Below the pieces are notes generated by a model. The model saw only the letters and a program-made list of their open reading frames with translations. It did no database searches and was not told the origin of the DNA. Source: Chloroflexi bacterium CFX4 (lineage in GTDB: Bacteria; Chloroflexota; Anaerolineae; Aggregatilineales; UBA2796). From it: 64,000 nucleotides of DNA. Numbering within the stretch: position 1 is the stretch's first letter; each line of letters opens with the position of its first letter. Both the position numbers and the translations under genes were made by a program. Shown here piece by piece: positions 42,167 through 50,506 of the stretch. The DNA is taken from NCBI GenBank assembly GCA_021404685.1, contig QWHC01000005.1, forward strand, positions 62,001 through 126,000. The letters are read 5' to 3'.

Positions 42167-42982
42167 TTATTGGCTACTGGTGCGCCTTGCGTAGAGTCCC
42201 GTTTGCCAGTTGCGGCGTATCTCAAAAATCTCACGGAGGATGCCGAGCGAGTCTTTCACAAGGCGCATACGGCTATCGGGGTCAAAATACCAATTGATCG
42301 GCACTTCTGCTACAGCATAACCGCGCTGCTTGGCGATGAATAGCACTTCCACGTCAAAGCCAATGCCGTTAATCACGCTGACGCCGAACAAATCTTCTGC
42401 GGCAGGCGCCGTGAACGCCTTAAAGCCGCATTGTGTATCTTCAAAGCCGCGCACCGCAAAAAGTTTGATGATCCAATTGTTAATGCGCCCCATGAAGTGC
42501 CGATGCCATGGCTCATTGTAGCGGCGGGCGCCTTTCGCTTCCCGCGAGCCAATGATCACATCGCAGCCTTGCACAGCCGGTGGCAAAAATTTACTGATTT
42601 CTTCAATCGGCATGGAAAGGTCAGCATCGCATAAAAAGCGGTAGGCGCCGCGTGCCGCCAACATGCCCCGCCGCACAGCCCGACCCTTACCGCGTGGTTC
42701 ACCTTCAAACAGACGCACATAAGGATGATCCTGCATGAAGGCACGCACCACACCCACCGTATCATCGGTGCTGCCATTCTCCACGATGATCACTTCAGCC
42801 GTATAGGGCTGCTGGCTCAGAAAGGCATCAATCTTCCGCAGGCTTTCGGGCAAGCGCAGCGCTTCGTTCAGCGCCGGGATAATGATGGAGAGGAAAGGAC
42901 GTTCGGCGTCCACTGGCGTTGCAACCTGATCCGACACAGGGTGTATCCTACTTTCACGTGGCGTGCTGGCTATGTTACACAC
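42167..42982 (-). CDS. DPM/dolichyl-phosphate glucosyltransferase-like GT2
   Basis: 271 residues: LSIIIPALNEALRLPESLRK, VIIVENGSTDDT, metal-binding FLCDADLSMPIEE and IGSREAKGARR, then the acceptor-side RRYNEPWHRHFMGRINNWIIKLFAVRGFEDTQCGFKAF. This is the ALG5-like subgroup of polyprenyl-phosphate glycosyltransferases. No C-terminal membrane helices. Single gene. Confidence 0.88.
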   Translation of the reverse strand: MCNIASTPRESRIHPVSDQVATPVDAERPFLSIIIPALNEALRLPESLRKIDAFLSQQPYTAEVIIVENGSTDDTVGVVRAFMQDHPYVRLFEGEPRGKGRAVRRGMLAARGAYRFLCDADLSMPIEEISKFLPPAVQGCDVIIGSREAKGARRYNEPWHRHFMGRINNWIIKLFAVRGFEDTQCGFKAFTAPAAEDLFGVSVINGIGFDVEVLFIAKQRGYAVAEVPINWYFDPDSRMRLVKDSLGILREIFEIRRNWQTGLYARRTSSQ

Positions 42983-43084
42983 AGCACGCGCAAATTCCCT
43001 AGCAGCGCGCTACATCATACCACACTTAGGCACATTCTTCATACAGTGGAAGGTGAACCTCTCAACGCCAACTGCGCCCTAAAC

Positions 43085-43113
43085 TTGACCAGAAAGCGCG
43101 CAGAAAGTACACT
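43085..43113 (+). promoter_or_regulatory. Sigma-70-like promoter
   Basis: TTGACC (43085-43090), 17 nt, TACACT (43108-43113), about 50 nt ahead of the SH3 gene at 43163. Confidence 0.55.
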
Positions 43114-43162
43114 TTGCCTTAATTGGGCTTGGATCGCCTTTCGTGCTGAAAGGAAAGTTGTT

Positions 43163-44224
43163 ATGCGTTCAGGGTATTTTCGGGTCATTCTAAGCACGCT
43201 CTTGGCAGTGCTGATGCTCAGCAGCGGGCTGGTAGTGCAGGCGCACAGCCTCTCGCAGCTTGCTGATCAGCAACAGCAGATCAGCGGCGCTGTTGCCACT
43301 GTGCGGAGTTCAGGGGCGCAAGCCTATGCTGGTCCTGGCACGGGCTTCTGGCGCTTGGGCAGATTGCGCGCCAACCTAATTGTGCCGATCATTGGCGTCA
43401 GTGCAGACCGCCAATTTTGGCAGTTGAACACGGGCATTGGCGTGGTGTGGGTCAGCGCTGCTGATGTAGTTGCCAGCGGCACAGAAGGCGTGCCAACCAT
43501 TGATGTTGGGCTAATTGGGCGCAGCACAGTCAACAGCGCGGTGCGCGTTGGCGCCGGTGTGGAGGCGGCGCGCTTAGCGGTGCTGCCACGCGGCGGGCAG
43601 TTCTACATCCTCGGTACAAACGCGGATGGCAGTTGGCTGCGTATCCGCTTTGAGTTTGGCGAGGGTTGGATTGCCACCACCAACACCGATCAGGTTGGCA
43701 GGATCACGCCGAGCGCACCTGATGCACCCGATGCACCCGATCTGCCGCGCACGGATGTTGCACGGGCTGAGGTGCGGGCTTCCGCCCTCAACCTACGCAG
43801 CGGGCCGGGCGATTTCTTCACCTCGCTGGGCGTGTTGGCGCAAGGTGCAACCTTTCCCATCCTGGCGCGCACGCCGGACGGCGCATGGCTACAGGTTGAG
43901 ACGGATTTGGGCAAGGGCTGGCTGAATGTGCGTTTCCTCCGCACCTTAGATTATTTCGGCAGAGCGCCGATCATTCGCTATGCGGATGCCGCCGCGGATG
44001 GCATCATCGCCGGCACCACGCGCAGCAGCACCAACCTTCGCAAAGGCCCTAACCTTGCTTTTGATTCAATTGGCGTCATTCCGCCCAACACCGAAGTTGC
44101 CATCCTTGGGCAAAGCCCTGACCGCGCTTGGTGGCTGGTGAAAACAGCACTTGGCGAAGGGTGGGTCAATATCGCCACGCTCCGCACACGCGGCGGCACG
44201 AACTACGTGCCTGTGCTTCCTTAA
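43163..44224 (+). CDS. Exported protein with four SH3-like domains
   Basis: 353 residues from ATG 43163 (AGGAAAG 5 nt upstream). Signal peptide (YFRVILSTLLAVLMLSSGLVVQA), then four SH3b-like modules: AYAGPGTGFWRLGRLRANL; SAVRVGAGVEAARLAVLPRG; LNLRSGPGDFFTSLGVLAQG; TNLRKGPNLAFDSIGVIPPN. The last two are closest to the standard LNVRSGPS SH3 type; each ends in a GEGW or GKGW turn. Probably an envelope protein binding peptidoglycan or other proteins. The lipoprotein gene follows by 11 nt. Confidence 0.85.
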   Translation: MRSGYFRVILSTLLAVLMLSSGLVVQAHSLSQLADQQQQISGAVATVRSSGAQAYAGPGTGFWRLGRLRANLIVPIIGVSADRQFWQLNTGIGVVWVSAADVVASGTEGVPTIDVGLIGRSTVNSAVRVGAGVEAARLAVLPRGGQFYILGTNADGSWLRIRFEFGEGWIATTNTDQVGRITPSAPDAPDAPDLPRTDVARAEVRASALNLRSGPGDFFTSLGVLAQGATFPILARTPDGAWLQVETDLGKGWLNVRFLRTLDYFGRAPIIRYADAAADGIIAGTTRSSTNLRKGPNLAFDSIGVIPPNTEVAILGQSPDRAWWLVKTALGEGWVNIATLRTRGGTNYVPVLP

Positions 44225-44235
44225 AAAGGCGGACT

Positions 44236-45078
44236 ATGCGCCGTACCCTGATCATCCTGTTGGCGGCGGTGCTCTTCAGCGCCTGCACGCCGCCAACACC
44301 AACCATTACGCCGCGCCCAACGCGCACACCGATCCCGGTCGTCACCCTGATTGTGACGCCTGAGGCAACCTTTACGCTGCCACCCACGTGGACTCTGCCA
44401 CCGACCCTGACGCCGCCGTCTACCGCCACGCGCCTGCCAAGCAGCACACCCCTGCCAACCAACACCACCATCCCAACGCGAACGCCTGCTGGCGGCGAGA
44501 TCGGCATTGTGACGACGGCAGGACTGCTCACCGTGGCGGTGGACGTTGCCGCCTTAAACGCTGCCCTGCGCGCTGAGCGCGATACGTTCTACTTTTCGGC
44601 GGATTTTAACGGCGCGCCAAGCGCAGCCCTTGAGGAGCGCATCGCGGTAATTTCCGCCAACCTGAACGACTTCACCACACGCGGCTTACCCGTCACTTTC
44701 CGTTTGCAGTTCCGTGCCGTAGGTGGCGAGTTCGCCGTTGAGGTGCTTGGCTTTGAATCGGCAACCCGTGCGCCTATCCCACCCAATCAGGTGAGCCTGA
44801 CCCGTGAGTTGGTGCGCCGCGCCCTGCGTGATCGCGCCGTGCCGGAGGCAATCCGTAAGGTTGCGCCGCTTATGTCCGAATACACACCGCTTGACGTGCA
44901 GATGCAGGCAAATCGCGTCTTGTTCACAGTGCGGATCACCCAAACCACACCAACGCCAGCGCCCGATACTGCCACGCCCACACCAAGCGAAACACCAACG
45001 CCGCTCATCGAGGCAACGCCCACCATCCCGTTGACGCGCACGCCGCTGCCAACCACCACACCGCGCAGCACGCCTTAA
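44236..45078 (+). CDS. Lipoprotein with Thr/Pro linkers
   Basis: 280 residues from ATG 44236 (AAGGCGG upstream). Lipobox LFSAC, then a long Thr/Pro region (about 18-85), a central alpha/beta domain (IGIVTTAGLLTVAVDVAALNAALR; ITVIS-like strand; VTFRLQFRAVGGEFAVEVLGF; RALRDRAVPEAIRKVAPLM), and a C-terminal Thr/Pro tail. No family recognised. Probably cotranscribed with the SH3 gene; a terminator follows at 45083. Confidence 0.78.
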   Translation: MRRTLIILLAAVLFSACTPPTPTITPRPTRTPIPVVTLIVTPEATFTLPPTWTLPPTLTPPSTATRLPSSTPLPTNTTIPTRTPAGGEIGIVTTAGLLTVAVDVAALNAALRAERDTFYFSADFNGAPSAALEERIAVISANLNDFTTRGLPVTFRLQFRAVGGEFAVEVLGFESATRAPIPPNQVSLTRELVRRALRDRAVPEAIRKVAPLMSEYTPLDVQMQANRVLFTVRITQTTPTPAPDTATPTPSETPTPLIEATPTIPLTRTPLPTTTPRSTP

Positions 45079-45082
45079 CACA

Positions 45083-45109
45083 CAGCGGATCGGCATGACC
45101 GATCCGCTG
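45083..45109 (+). terminator. Intrinsic terminator
   Basis: CAGCGGATCGG pairs with CCGATCCGCTG around a 5-nt loop, followed by CTTTATT. Confidence 0.8.
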
Positions 45110-45193
45110 CTTTATTGGCACGCCGCAAGCAGGCAACGACTTGGCGTTCTGAACAACTGCTGTAGGCTTGCCTTTGGATTGCCCGCCAATCAA

Positions 45194-45221
45194 TTGTAGT
45201 CGGTGCTTGGCATGTTATAAT
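45194..45221 (+). promoter_or_regulatory. Sigma-70-like promoter of the SpoIIE cluster
   Basis: TTGTAG (45194-45199), 16 nt, perfect TATAAT (45216-45221). Start of the SpoIIE-type gene is at 45255. Confidence 0.6.
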
Positions 45222-45254
45222 CGCGGCGTGCTGCATACCAAAGGATAATTACTT

Positions 45255-47495
45255 GTGACAACACGCAGTTTACTCGCCGACCGCCGCACAGCGCGCCCGC
45301 TGACTGTGATCGCCATCGCGGTGCTGCTGCTCATGGTGCTGATTGGTTTTCTCACCTTCATCCCCGCCGGCACCATCACCACCGCAGCACAGCAGCAATC
45401 GGCAGAAGGTCAGCGCTTATTGGCGGCATCTTTGGCGCGCCGCATTGAGAACTTTTTCAACACCTATTCCAATGTGCTGATCAGCCTTGCCTCGCGTCCT
45501 GCCATTCAAAGTGTGGCAGCCAGCCGTGAAGCAGCCCTTAACTTGCTCAGCCAAGCCGCAGAAGCCTCTGACGGTGAGATTGTTGCCATTGTGCGCCTTG
45601 CGCGGGATGGCACACCACGCTATGCCTATCCACCCGCCTATAATGAGCGCATTCAAGCGGAGCAGCCCTTGCCGTGGACGGTAGATAACGCTTGGGTGAA
45701 CGAAGTGGTTAGCACGGGCGGTATTCAGTTTGCGCGGCGCTCAACGGGTGTTGGCGTTGCCTACCTGCTGGTGACGCCTGTGAACACCGGCTTGGGCGCA
45801 AACGAAGTGCTGGCACTTGAGCTAGACCTGACAGGCTACCTGAACAATGTTTTTGCGGATGCTGCCATTGGCGAAAGTGGGCAAATCTGGGTGCTGACGA
45901 CGGGCGGTGTGCAGCTTTACAGCGCACGCCCACAGCCTGAGTTTCGTGCCGGCACCGCGCAGATCATCAACCTGACCGATACCACAACGCTAACGGGCTA
46001 TCCTTCTGCCGAGCGTGAGTCGGTCGTTGTGCCGGTGTACGCATCCTTCACACAGAGCCGCACAAGCGTTGGTTCGTTGGCGCTCATCCTCAGCCGCACC
46101 TTTGAAGAAGCGAATCAGGTCGTGGCTGGCACACTGCAACTGATCGCCTTGTTCAGCATCGGCGTGATTGCCTTTGTTGGTTTGTTTGGCGTGTTGGTGG
46201 GCAGTTTCCTGCTGCGTGAGGCAAACCGCCGCCGCCGTGAGGAAGGGCGGCGCGAAACGGCAAACACGCTCCTCGATATTTCACGCGCCATGAATTCCAG
46301 CCTAGAGCTGAATACTGTGCTACAGCGCATTCTGGCGAACTTGGGTAGCGTCATCACTTATGACAGCGCTTCAATCTTCCTGCTGGATGAGGACGGTAAG
46401 CATTTCGAGTCTGTGGCGGAAAGCGGCGATTATGAGGCAAACACGACGCAGCGCGTTTTCCGCATTGATGAGATCAAAGGCGCACGTGAAGTCTTCGAGA
46501 AGAATGCACCAGTCGTCATTGCCGACTGTATGAATGATCCGCGTTGGGAAGCACTGCCGGATGGCAAGATTAAATCGTGGTTGGGCGTGCCGCTGCGCGT
46601 GCGCGATCAAATTGTGGGTGTGCTGAACATCAACAGCCACAGCCTGAATAACTACACAGAAGATGATGTCGCCGTCGCAGATGCCTTCGCCGATCAGGCA
46701 GGCGTCGCTATTCAAAACGCACGCTCACACGAACTGCAAATCCGCGTCTATGAGGCAGAACTGGAGACGGCACGCGCCATCCAAACCAGCTTGCTGCCGC
46801 AAGAAGCACCGCCGGTGCCGCAGGTGCAGATGGCAGCGCGCTCGCTTCCGGCGCGGCAAGTCAGCGGTGATTACTACCAATATTTCATGTTGCCGGGCGG
46901 CAAACTGGGCGTTGCCGTCGGTGATGTTAGCGGCAAGGGCATTCCGGCGGCGCTGCTGATGGCAGTCATCACCACAGCGCTGCGCGATGAGATTTTGCGT
47001 GCCGACTCACCTTCCAACCTGCTGCACGAACTTAATCAGCGCCTGCTGCCACGTATGCGCCAAAACAACATGAACAGCGGCTTGTTGATCACCATTTTTG
47101 ACCCACTGACGCGCATGGCAGAAATCGCCGCTGGCGGAATGCTTTCGCCTTACGTGCGGAAGGGTAATAACGGGACGGCATGGCAAGAGGTGGAAGTGAG
47201 CGGATATCCGCTTGGCGCAGCAGAATATTCGTCTTATCGTGCGGAATCGCTCACACTCTCGCCCGACTCGCTAATCGTCTTTGTGACGGACGGTGTGATC
47301 GAGGCGAAAGATCGCAACGACAACCTCTTTGGCTTTGATCGCTTTGAGGCACTGCTTGCCGCACAGCCGAGCAGCGCGACCGCCGAAGAAATTGCCGATA
47401 ACATCCTTGCGGCGGTACGCGCTCATCTGGATGGGCAAGACGCGCAAGATGATATTACGATAGTGGTTTTGAAGGCGCTTCCGCAAGCGCGTTAG
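45255..47495 (+). CDS. Membrane SpoIIE/PP2C phosphatase with sensor and GAF domains
   Basis: 746 residues from GTG 45255. A transmembrane helix (about 15-38), an extracellular Cache-like sensor (about 40-285), a second helix (about 295-325), a GAF domain (about 345-495: LELNTVLQRILANLGSVITYDSASIFLL ... SWLGVPLRVRDQIVGVLNI), then a SpoIIE/RsbU PP2C domain (SGDYYQYFMLPGGKLGVAVGDVSGKGIPAALLM; FVTDGVIEAKDRN; QDDITIVVLK). Such phosphatases dephosphorylate anti-anti-sigma factors. An RsbW-like kinase lies two genes downstream. Confidence 0.9.
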   Translation: MTTRSLLADRRTARPLTVIAIAVLLLMVLIGFLTFIPAGTITTAAQQQSAEGQRLLAASLARRIENFFNTYSNVLISLASRPAIQSVAASREAALNLLSQAAEASDGEIVAIVRLARDGTPRYAYPPAYNERIQAEQPLPWTVDNAWVNEVVSTGGIQFARRSTGVGVAYLLVTPVNTGLGANEVLALELDLTGYLNNVFADAAIGESGQIWVLTTGGVQLYSARPQPEFRAGTAQIINLTDTTTLTGYPSAERESVVVPVYASFTQSRTSVGSLALILSRTFEEANQVVAGTLQLIALFSIGVIAFVGLFGVLVGSFLLREANRRRREEGRRETANTLLDISRAMNSSLELNTVLQRILANLGSVITYDSASIFLLDEDGKHFESVAESGDYEANTTQRVFRIDEIKGAREVFEKNAPVVIADCMNDPRWEALPDGKIKSWLGVPLRVRDQIVGVLNINSHSLNNYTEDDVAVADAFADQAGVAIQNARSHELQIRVYEAELETARAIQTSLLPQEAPPVPQVQMAARSLPARQVSGDYYQYFMLPGGKLGVAVGDVSGKGIPAALLMAVITTALRDEILRADSPSNLLHELNQRLLPRMRQNNMNSGLLITIFDPLTRMAEIAAGGMLSPYVRKGNNGTAWQEVEVSGYPLGAAEYSSYRAESLTLSPDSLIVFVTDGVIEAKDRNDNLFGFDRFEALLAAQPSSATAEEIADNILAAVRAHLDGQDAQDDITIVVLKALPQAR

Positions 47496-47510
47496 AAAGA
47501 AGGGGATACT

Positions 47511-48635
47511 ATGCTTAAAGCATCAAGATGGCGCAGTACCGTGTATTTGTTGCTGGCAGTGCTGTTCGTGGTTGGCTGCACGCCTTCCGCGCCAAGCGCC
47601 ACACCACCGCCCACCCTCCGCAGCGATTTTCGTGTTGCCGTTGTGCTGAATGCAGAAGGTACCATCCGCGACGGCACCTTTAACGAGTCCGCCTACGCCG
47701 GTGCCTCGCAGGCAGGGCGCGATTTTGGCTTGGAAGTTGCCTACCGCGAGACGGTGGAAGACAAAGACTATCCAATTGCGATCAGCGCCATGATCGAAAG
47801 TGGCTATAACATCATTGTGACGGTTGGCTTCCAAATGCAGAAGGATACCGTGGAGGCAGCCATCAACCATCCGCAGCTTTATTTCATCGGCGTCGATCAG
47901 TTTGAGGCAGAGGCACCTGCTAATTTTGTTGGTGTGCAGTTCGCCGAAGATCAAGCAGGCTTTTTGGTCGGCGCTTTGGCGGGCATGATGACCAAGACGA
48001 ACGTCGTCGGCGTGGTGGCAGGTATTGAGATTCCGCCGGTGCAGCGCTACGTAAACGGCTTTGTGAATGGTGCGCGCTACGTAAACGCTAACGTGACCGC
48101 CCTCAGCGCCTACACCACCAGCTTTGCCGATCCTGCTCAGGGGCGTGATCAGGCAGACGCCATGATCGCCCAAAACGCTGATGTGATCTTTGGTGCCGGC
48201 GGCTTAACTGGCTCTAGCGCCATTGTTCACGCTGCCGCGCAGGGCAAATATGTCATCGGCGTGGATCAAGACGAGTTCCGCACCACCTTCGCCGCTGGCA
48301 AAGATGCCGAGCGTATTTTGAGCAGCGCCGTGAAGCGTGTAGATACAGGCGTCTATACTGCCATTCAGAATATTATTGAACGCAAGTTTAGCGGTGGCAC
48401 ACTCACGCTGACGGCAGCCGTTTGTGGTATTGGCTACGCGCCGTTTAACAGTGCCTCCGGCGATGTGCCGCAAGCCGTGAAAAATCGCCTAGAGGCGATC
48501 TGGCGTGCGCTGGCAGGCAACACGCTCCAAACCGGCGTTGGTGATGGCGAAACGCCGCCTGAGCCATTGGTGGGCGATGCCCTGCCGCCTATTGCCGATG
48601 ATGCGCCGCGCCTGACGGATTGCACACGCGGATGA
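47511..48635 (+). CDS. BMP-family lipoprotein (PnrA-like binding protein)
   Basis: 374 residues with lipobox FVVGC. The BMP/PnrA fold is clear: RVAVVLNAEGTIRDGTFNESAYAGASQA, IAISAMIESGYNIIVTVGFQM, YFIGVDQFE, NVVGVVAGIEIPPVQRYVNGFVNGARY, and YVIGVDQDEF. PnrA-type proteins bind purine nucleosides for ABC import. No permease or ATPase follows, so here it may act as a sensor for the adjoining SpoIIE phosphatase (inference). It starts 15 nt after that gene. Confidence 0.9.
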   Translation: MLKASRWRSTVYLLLAVLFVVGCTPSAPSATPPPTLRSDFRVAVVLNAEGTIRDGTFNESAYAGASQAGRDFGLEVAYRETVEDKDYPIAISAMIESGYNIIVTVGFQMQKDTVEAAINHPQLYFIGVDQFEAEAPANFVGVQFAEDQAGFLVGALAGMMTKTNVVGVVAGIEIPPVQRYVNGFVNGARYVNANVTALSAYTTSFADPAQGRDQADAMIAQNADVIFGAGGLTGSSAIVHAAAQGKYVIGVDQDEFRTTFAAGKDAERILSSAVKRVDTGVYTAIQNIIERKFSGGTLTLTAAVCGIGYAPFNSASGDVPQAVKNRLEAIWRALAGNTLQTGVGDGETPPEPLVGDALPPIADDAPRLTDCTRG

Positions 48636-48681
48636 GATGTCTTAAGATCGATCTGAAGCCTATCTGTGGGAGACTTTTGCC

Positions 48682-49185
48682 GTGACTGAGCAACGACCCG
48701 TAAAAAGTGTTGAGATTTACTTGCCGAGCATTCTTGGCTACGAAAAGATCGCACGTAATGCCGCCGCCGCCATCGCCCAAGAGATGGGCTTCAGCGATGA
48801 TCGCATAGATGACCTCCAAACTGCCGTTGCCGAAGCCTGCATGAACGCCATTGAGCATGGCAACCGTTCAGAGCGCAGCGCAAAGGTAACTGTGCTGCTC
48901 ACCGCCGCCGAATCGGGCGAGCTAGAGGTGAAAGTGACCGATGAAGGGCATACACCGCTGCCTGATGAGCTGCCGCAGGCGGGCAGGCTTGGTGAGGATA
49001 ACCGCGGCTGGGGCATGTTCTTCATTGAGCAGTTGATGGATAAAGTTGAGTTTTCGCGCTTGCCCGAAGGCGGCAACTCGGTGCGGATGGTCATCTACCT
49101 GACGCCTGACAGCGAGGGCAGCACGGACGAAGCAGCCAAAGCAGACGAAGGCGCTGGCAGCAGCGAAAAACCAACCGCTGAATAA
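48682..49185 (+). CDS. RsbW/SpoIIAB-like anti-sigma serine kinase
   Basis: 167 residues from GTG 48682. HATPase fold: N box QTAVAEACMNAIEHGN, G1 VTDEGHTPLPDEL, G2 NRGWGMFFIEQLMD with EFSRLPEGGNSVRM. This is the RsbW type that phosphorylates anti-anti-sigma proteins and binds sigma factors. With the SpoIIE phosphatase upstream it forms an opposed kinase/phosphatase pair. A cognate STAS protein and sigma factor are not in the window. C-terminal tail acidic. Confidence 0.88.
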   Translation: MTEQRPVKSVEIYLPSILGYEKIARNAAAAIAQEMGFSDDRIDDLQTAVAEACMNAIEHGNRSERSAKVTVLLTAAESGELEVKVTDEGHTPLPDELPQAGRLGEDNRGWGMFFIEQLMDKVEFSRLPEGGNSVRMVIYLTPDSEGSTDEAAKADEGAGSSEKPTAE

Positions 49186-49229
49186 GCAGCGCCTTTTGAA
49201 AGATAAATATCTGTTTAATTCGCCAAATT

Positions 49230-49272
49230 GAGCGTCAAACTGATTGACGCTCGATCACAATTCTTGTATAAT
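49230..49272 (+). promoter_or_regulatory. Promoter overlapped by an operator-like inverted repeat
   Basis: TTGACG (49244-49249), 17 nt, perfect TATAAT (49267-49272). The -35 lies inside the right arm of GAGCGTCAA-actga-TTGACGCTC (49230-49252), so the repeat could be an operator. Alternatively the repeat is a U-less terminator for the RsbW gene. Confidence 0.6.
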
Positions 49273-49419
49273 AAATTTAGAAAGTTCTAAAAGGTACAAA
49301 CGTTTGGCAGTTTAGAGATGGTGACGAGCGTAGGCGATAACAATTAGGCGCTCTATGCAGGCACGCACCGTAGTTCCTGAAGTGTCGTACTTGGTAGCCC
49401 TGCGAGAAAAGAGGTCGTG

Positions 49420-50352
49420 ATGAACCACGAAAAAGCGCTGCAAGCCGTTGAACAATTGATGATCAAGACGGTTGAGAGTGATGTTGAAGTGCTGCAAGAT
49501 GCCAGCCGCCATATTCTGGCAGCCGGCGGCAAACGGATGCGCCCACGCATGACGCTGCTTGCCTACGAGGCAGTTGGTGGTGTGGCGATGGACACAGCCC
49601 TGCCCGTGGCAGCCGCCGTCGAGTTAGTACATACCGCAACGCTCGTCCATGATGACATTAACGATCATGGCGTGATGCGGCGCGGACGGCAAACCATCAA
49701 CGCCATCTGGGGACGCACTTTCGCACTGCTGACGGGCGACTTCTTGTTCACCAAGGTCTACACGCTGATGGCACCCTATGGTGACCTGAACATCATCTTT
49801 GCCGAGATGACCGCTGCCCTTGTAGAAGGTGAAACCCTTCAGGCCGCTGCCGCCAAAGCAGGCAAGCTCGACCGTGAGACTTATGCACGCATCATCGCTA
49901 AAAAGACCGCTTCGCTATTTGCGGGCGCGGCAAAACTGGGCGCAATGCTCGGCAAAGCGACGCCCCAGCAGGTTGAGGCGCTCTATCAGTACGGCTTCAA
50001 CCTCGGCTTGGCATTCCAAATTGTGGATGACATCCTAGACCTGATCGCGGATAGTGAAAAGCTTGGCAAGACCGCCGGCATTGATTTGACTCAGGGTAAG
50101 GGCTTTGCCACGGCAATGGCAACCAATGGGAACAGCGTCCACGGCAGCGTGGCAGTCGCAGAAGCACAGGAAGAAGACCCTGCTGCCGCTTTCAAGCGCA
50201 AGCTGCTACAAGGTAACTATATTGAGGAGGGCTGGCAGCAGGCGCGCCAATTAGCAGCCTTTGCCAAGATGCAGCTAGAAATTTTGCCGCCTTCCGCCGC
50301 ACGCGATGAACTGGCACGCCTGACTGAGGCTGCCGTTGAGCGTGACTACTAA
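49420..50352 (+). CDS. Polyprenyl diphosphate synthase
   Basis: 310 residues from ATG 49420 (GAGG 5 nt upstream). Condenses isopentenyl diphosphate units. Two Asp-rich motifs: DDIND in VHDDINDHGVMRRG (78-82) and DDILD (203-207); GGKRMRPRM near residue 36-44 binds IPP. Residues before the first Asp motif (LVHTATLV) suggest a long-chain product for quinone side chains or undecaprenyl carrier. A ~140-nt 5' leader precedes it (promoter at 49244-49272). Terminator at 50376. Confidence 0.9.
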   Translation: MNHEKALQAVEQLMIKTVESDVEVLQDASRHILAAGGKRMRPRMTLLAYEAVGGVAMDTALPVAAAVELVHTATLVHDDINDHGVMRRGRQTINAIWGRTFALLTGDFLFTKVYTLMAPYGDLNIIFAEMTAALVEGETLQAAAAKAGKLDRETYARIIAKKTASLFAGAAKLGAMLGKATPQQVEALYQYGFNLGLAFQIVDDILDLIADSEKLGKTAGIDLTQGKGFATAMATNGNSVHGSVAVAEAQEEDPAAAFKRKLLQGNYIEEGWQQARQLAAFAKMQLEILPPSAARDELARLTEAAVERDY

Positions 50353-50375
50353 GCACACACATCTCATGCAACCTG

Positions 50376-50409
50376 CAACGGGATGCCTAGCGCGTCCCGT
50401 TGTGCTTTT
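50376..50409 (+). terminator. Intrinsic terminator of the polyprenyl synthase gene
   Basis: CAACGGGA pairs with TCCCGTTG around an 11-nt loop, followed by TGCTTTT. Confidence 0.75.
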
Positions 50410-50506
50410 CACCACTTCCTCAGCTAGGGTGTGTTGCCTTAAGGCAGTCAGGTACAGTACAATACTTACATATCGTTGGGGCGCAGTTTAGGTGAGAGTC
50501 TCTGCT

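Noticed and set aside
47511-48635. BMP lipoprotein as the first gene of a nucleoside ABC importer
   Set aside because: No ATPase or permease genes follow; the next gene is an RsbW-like kinase.
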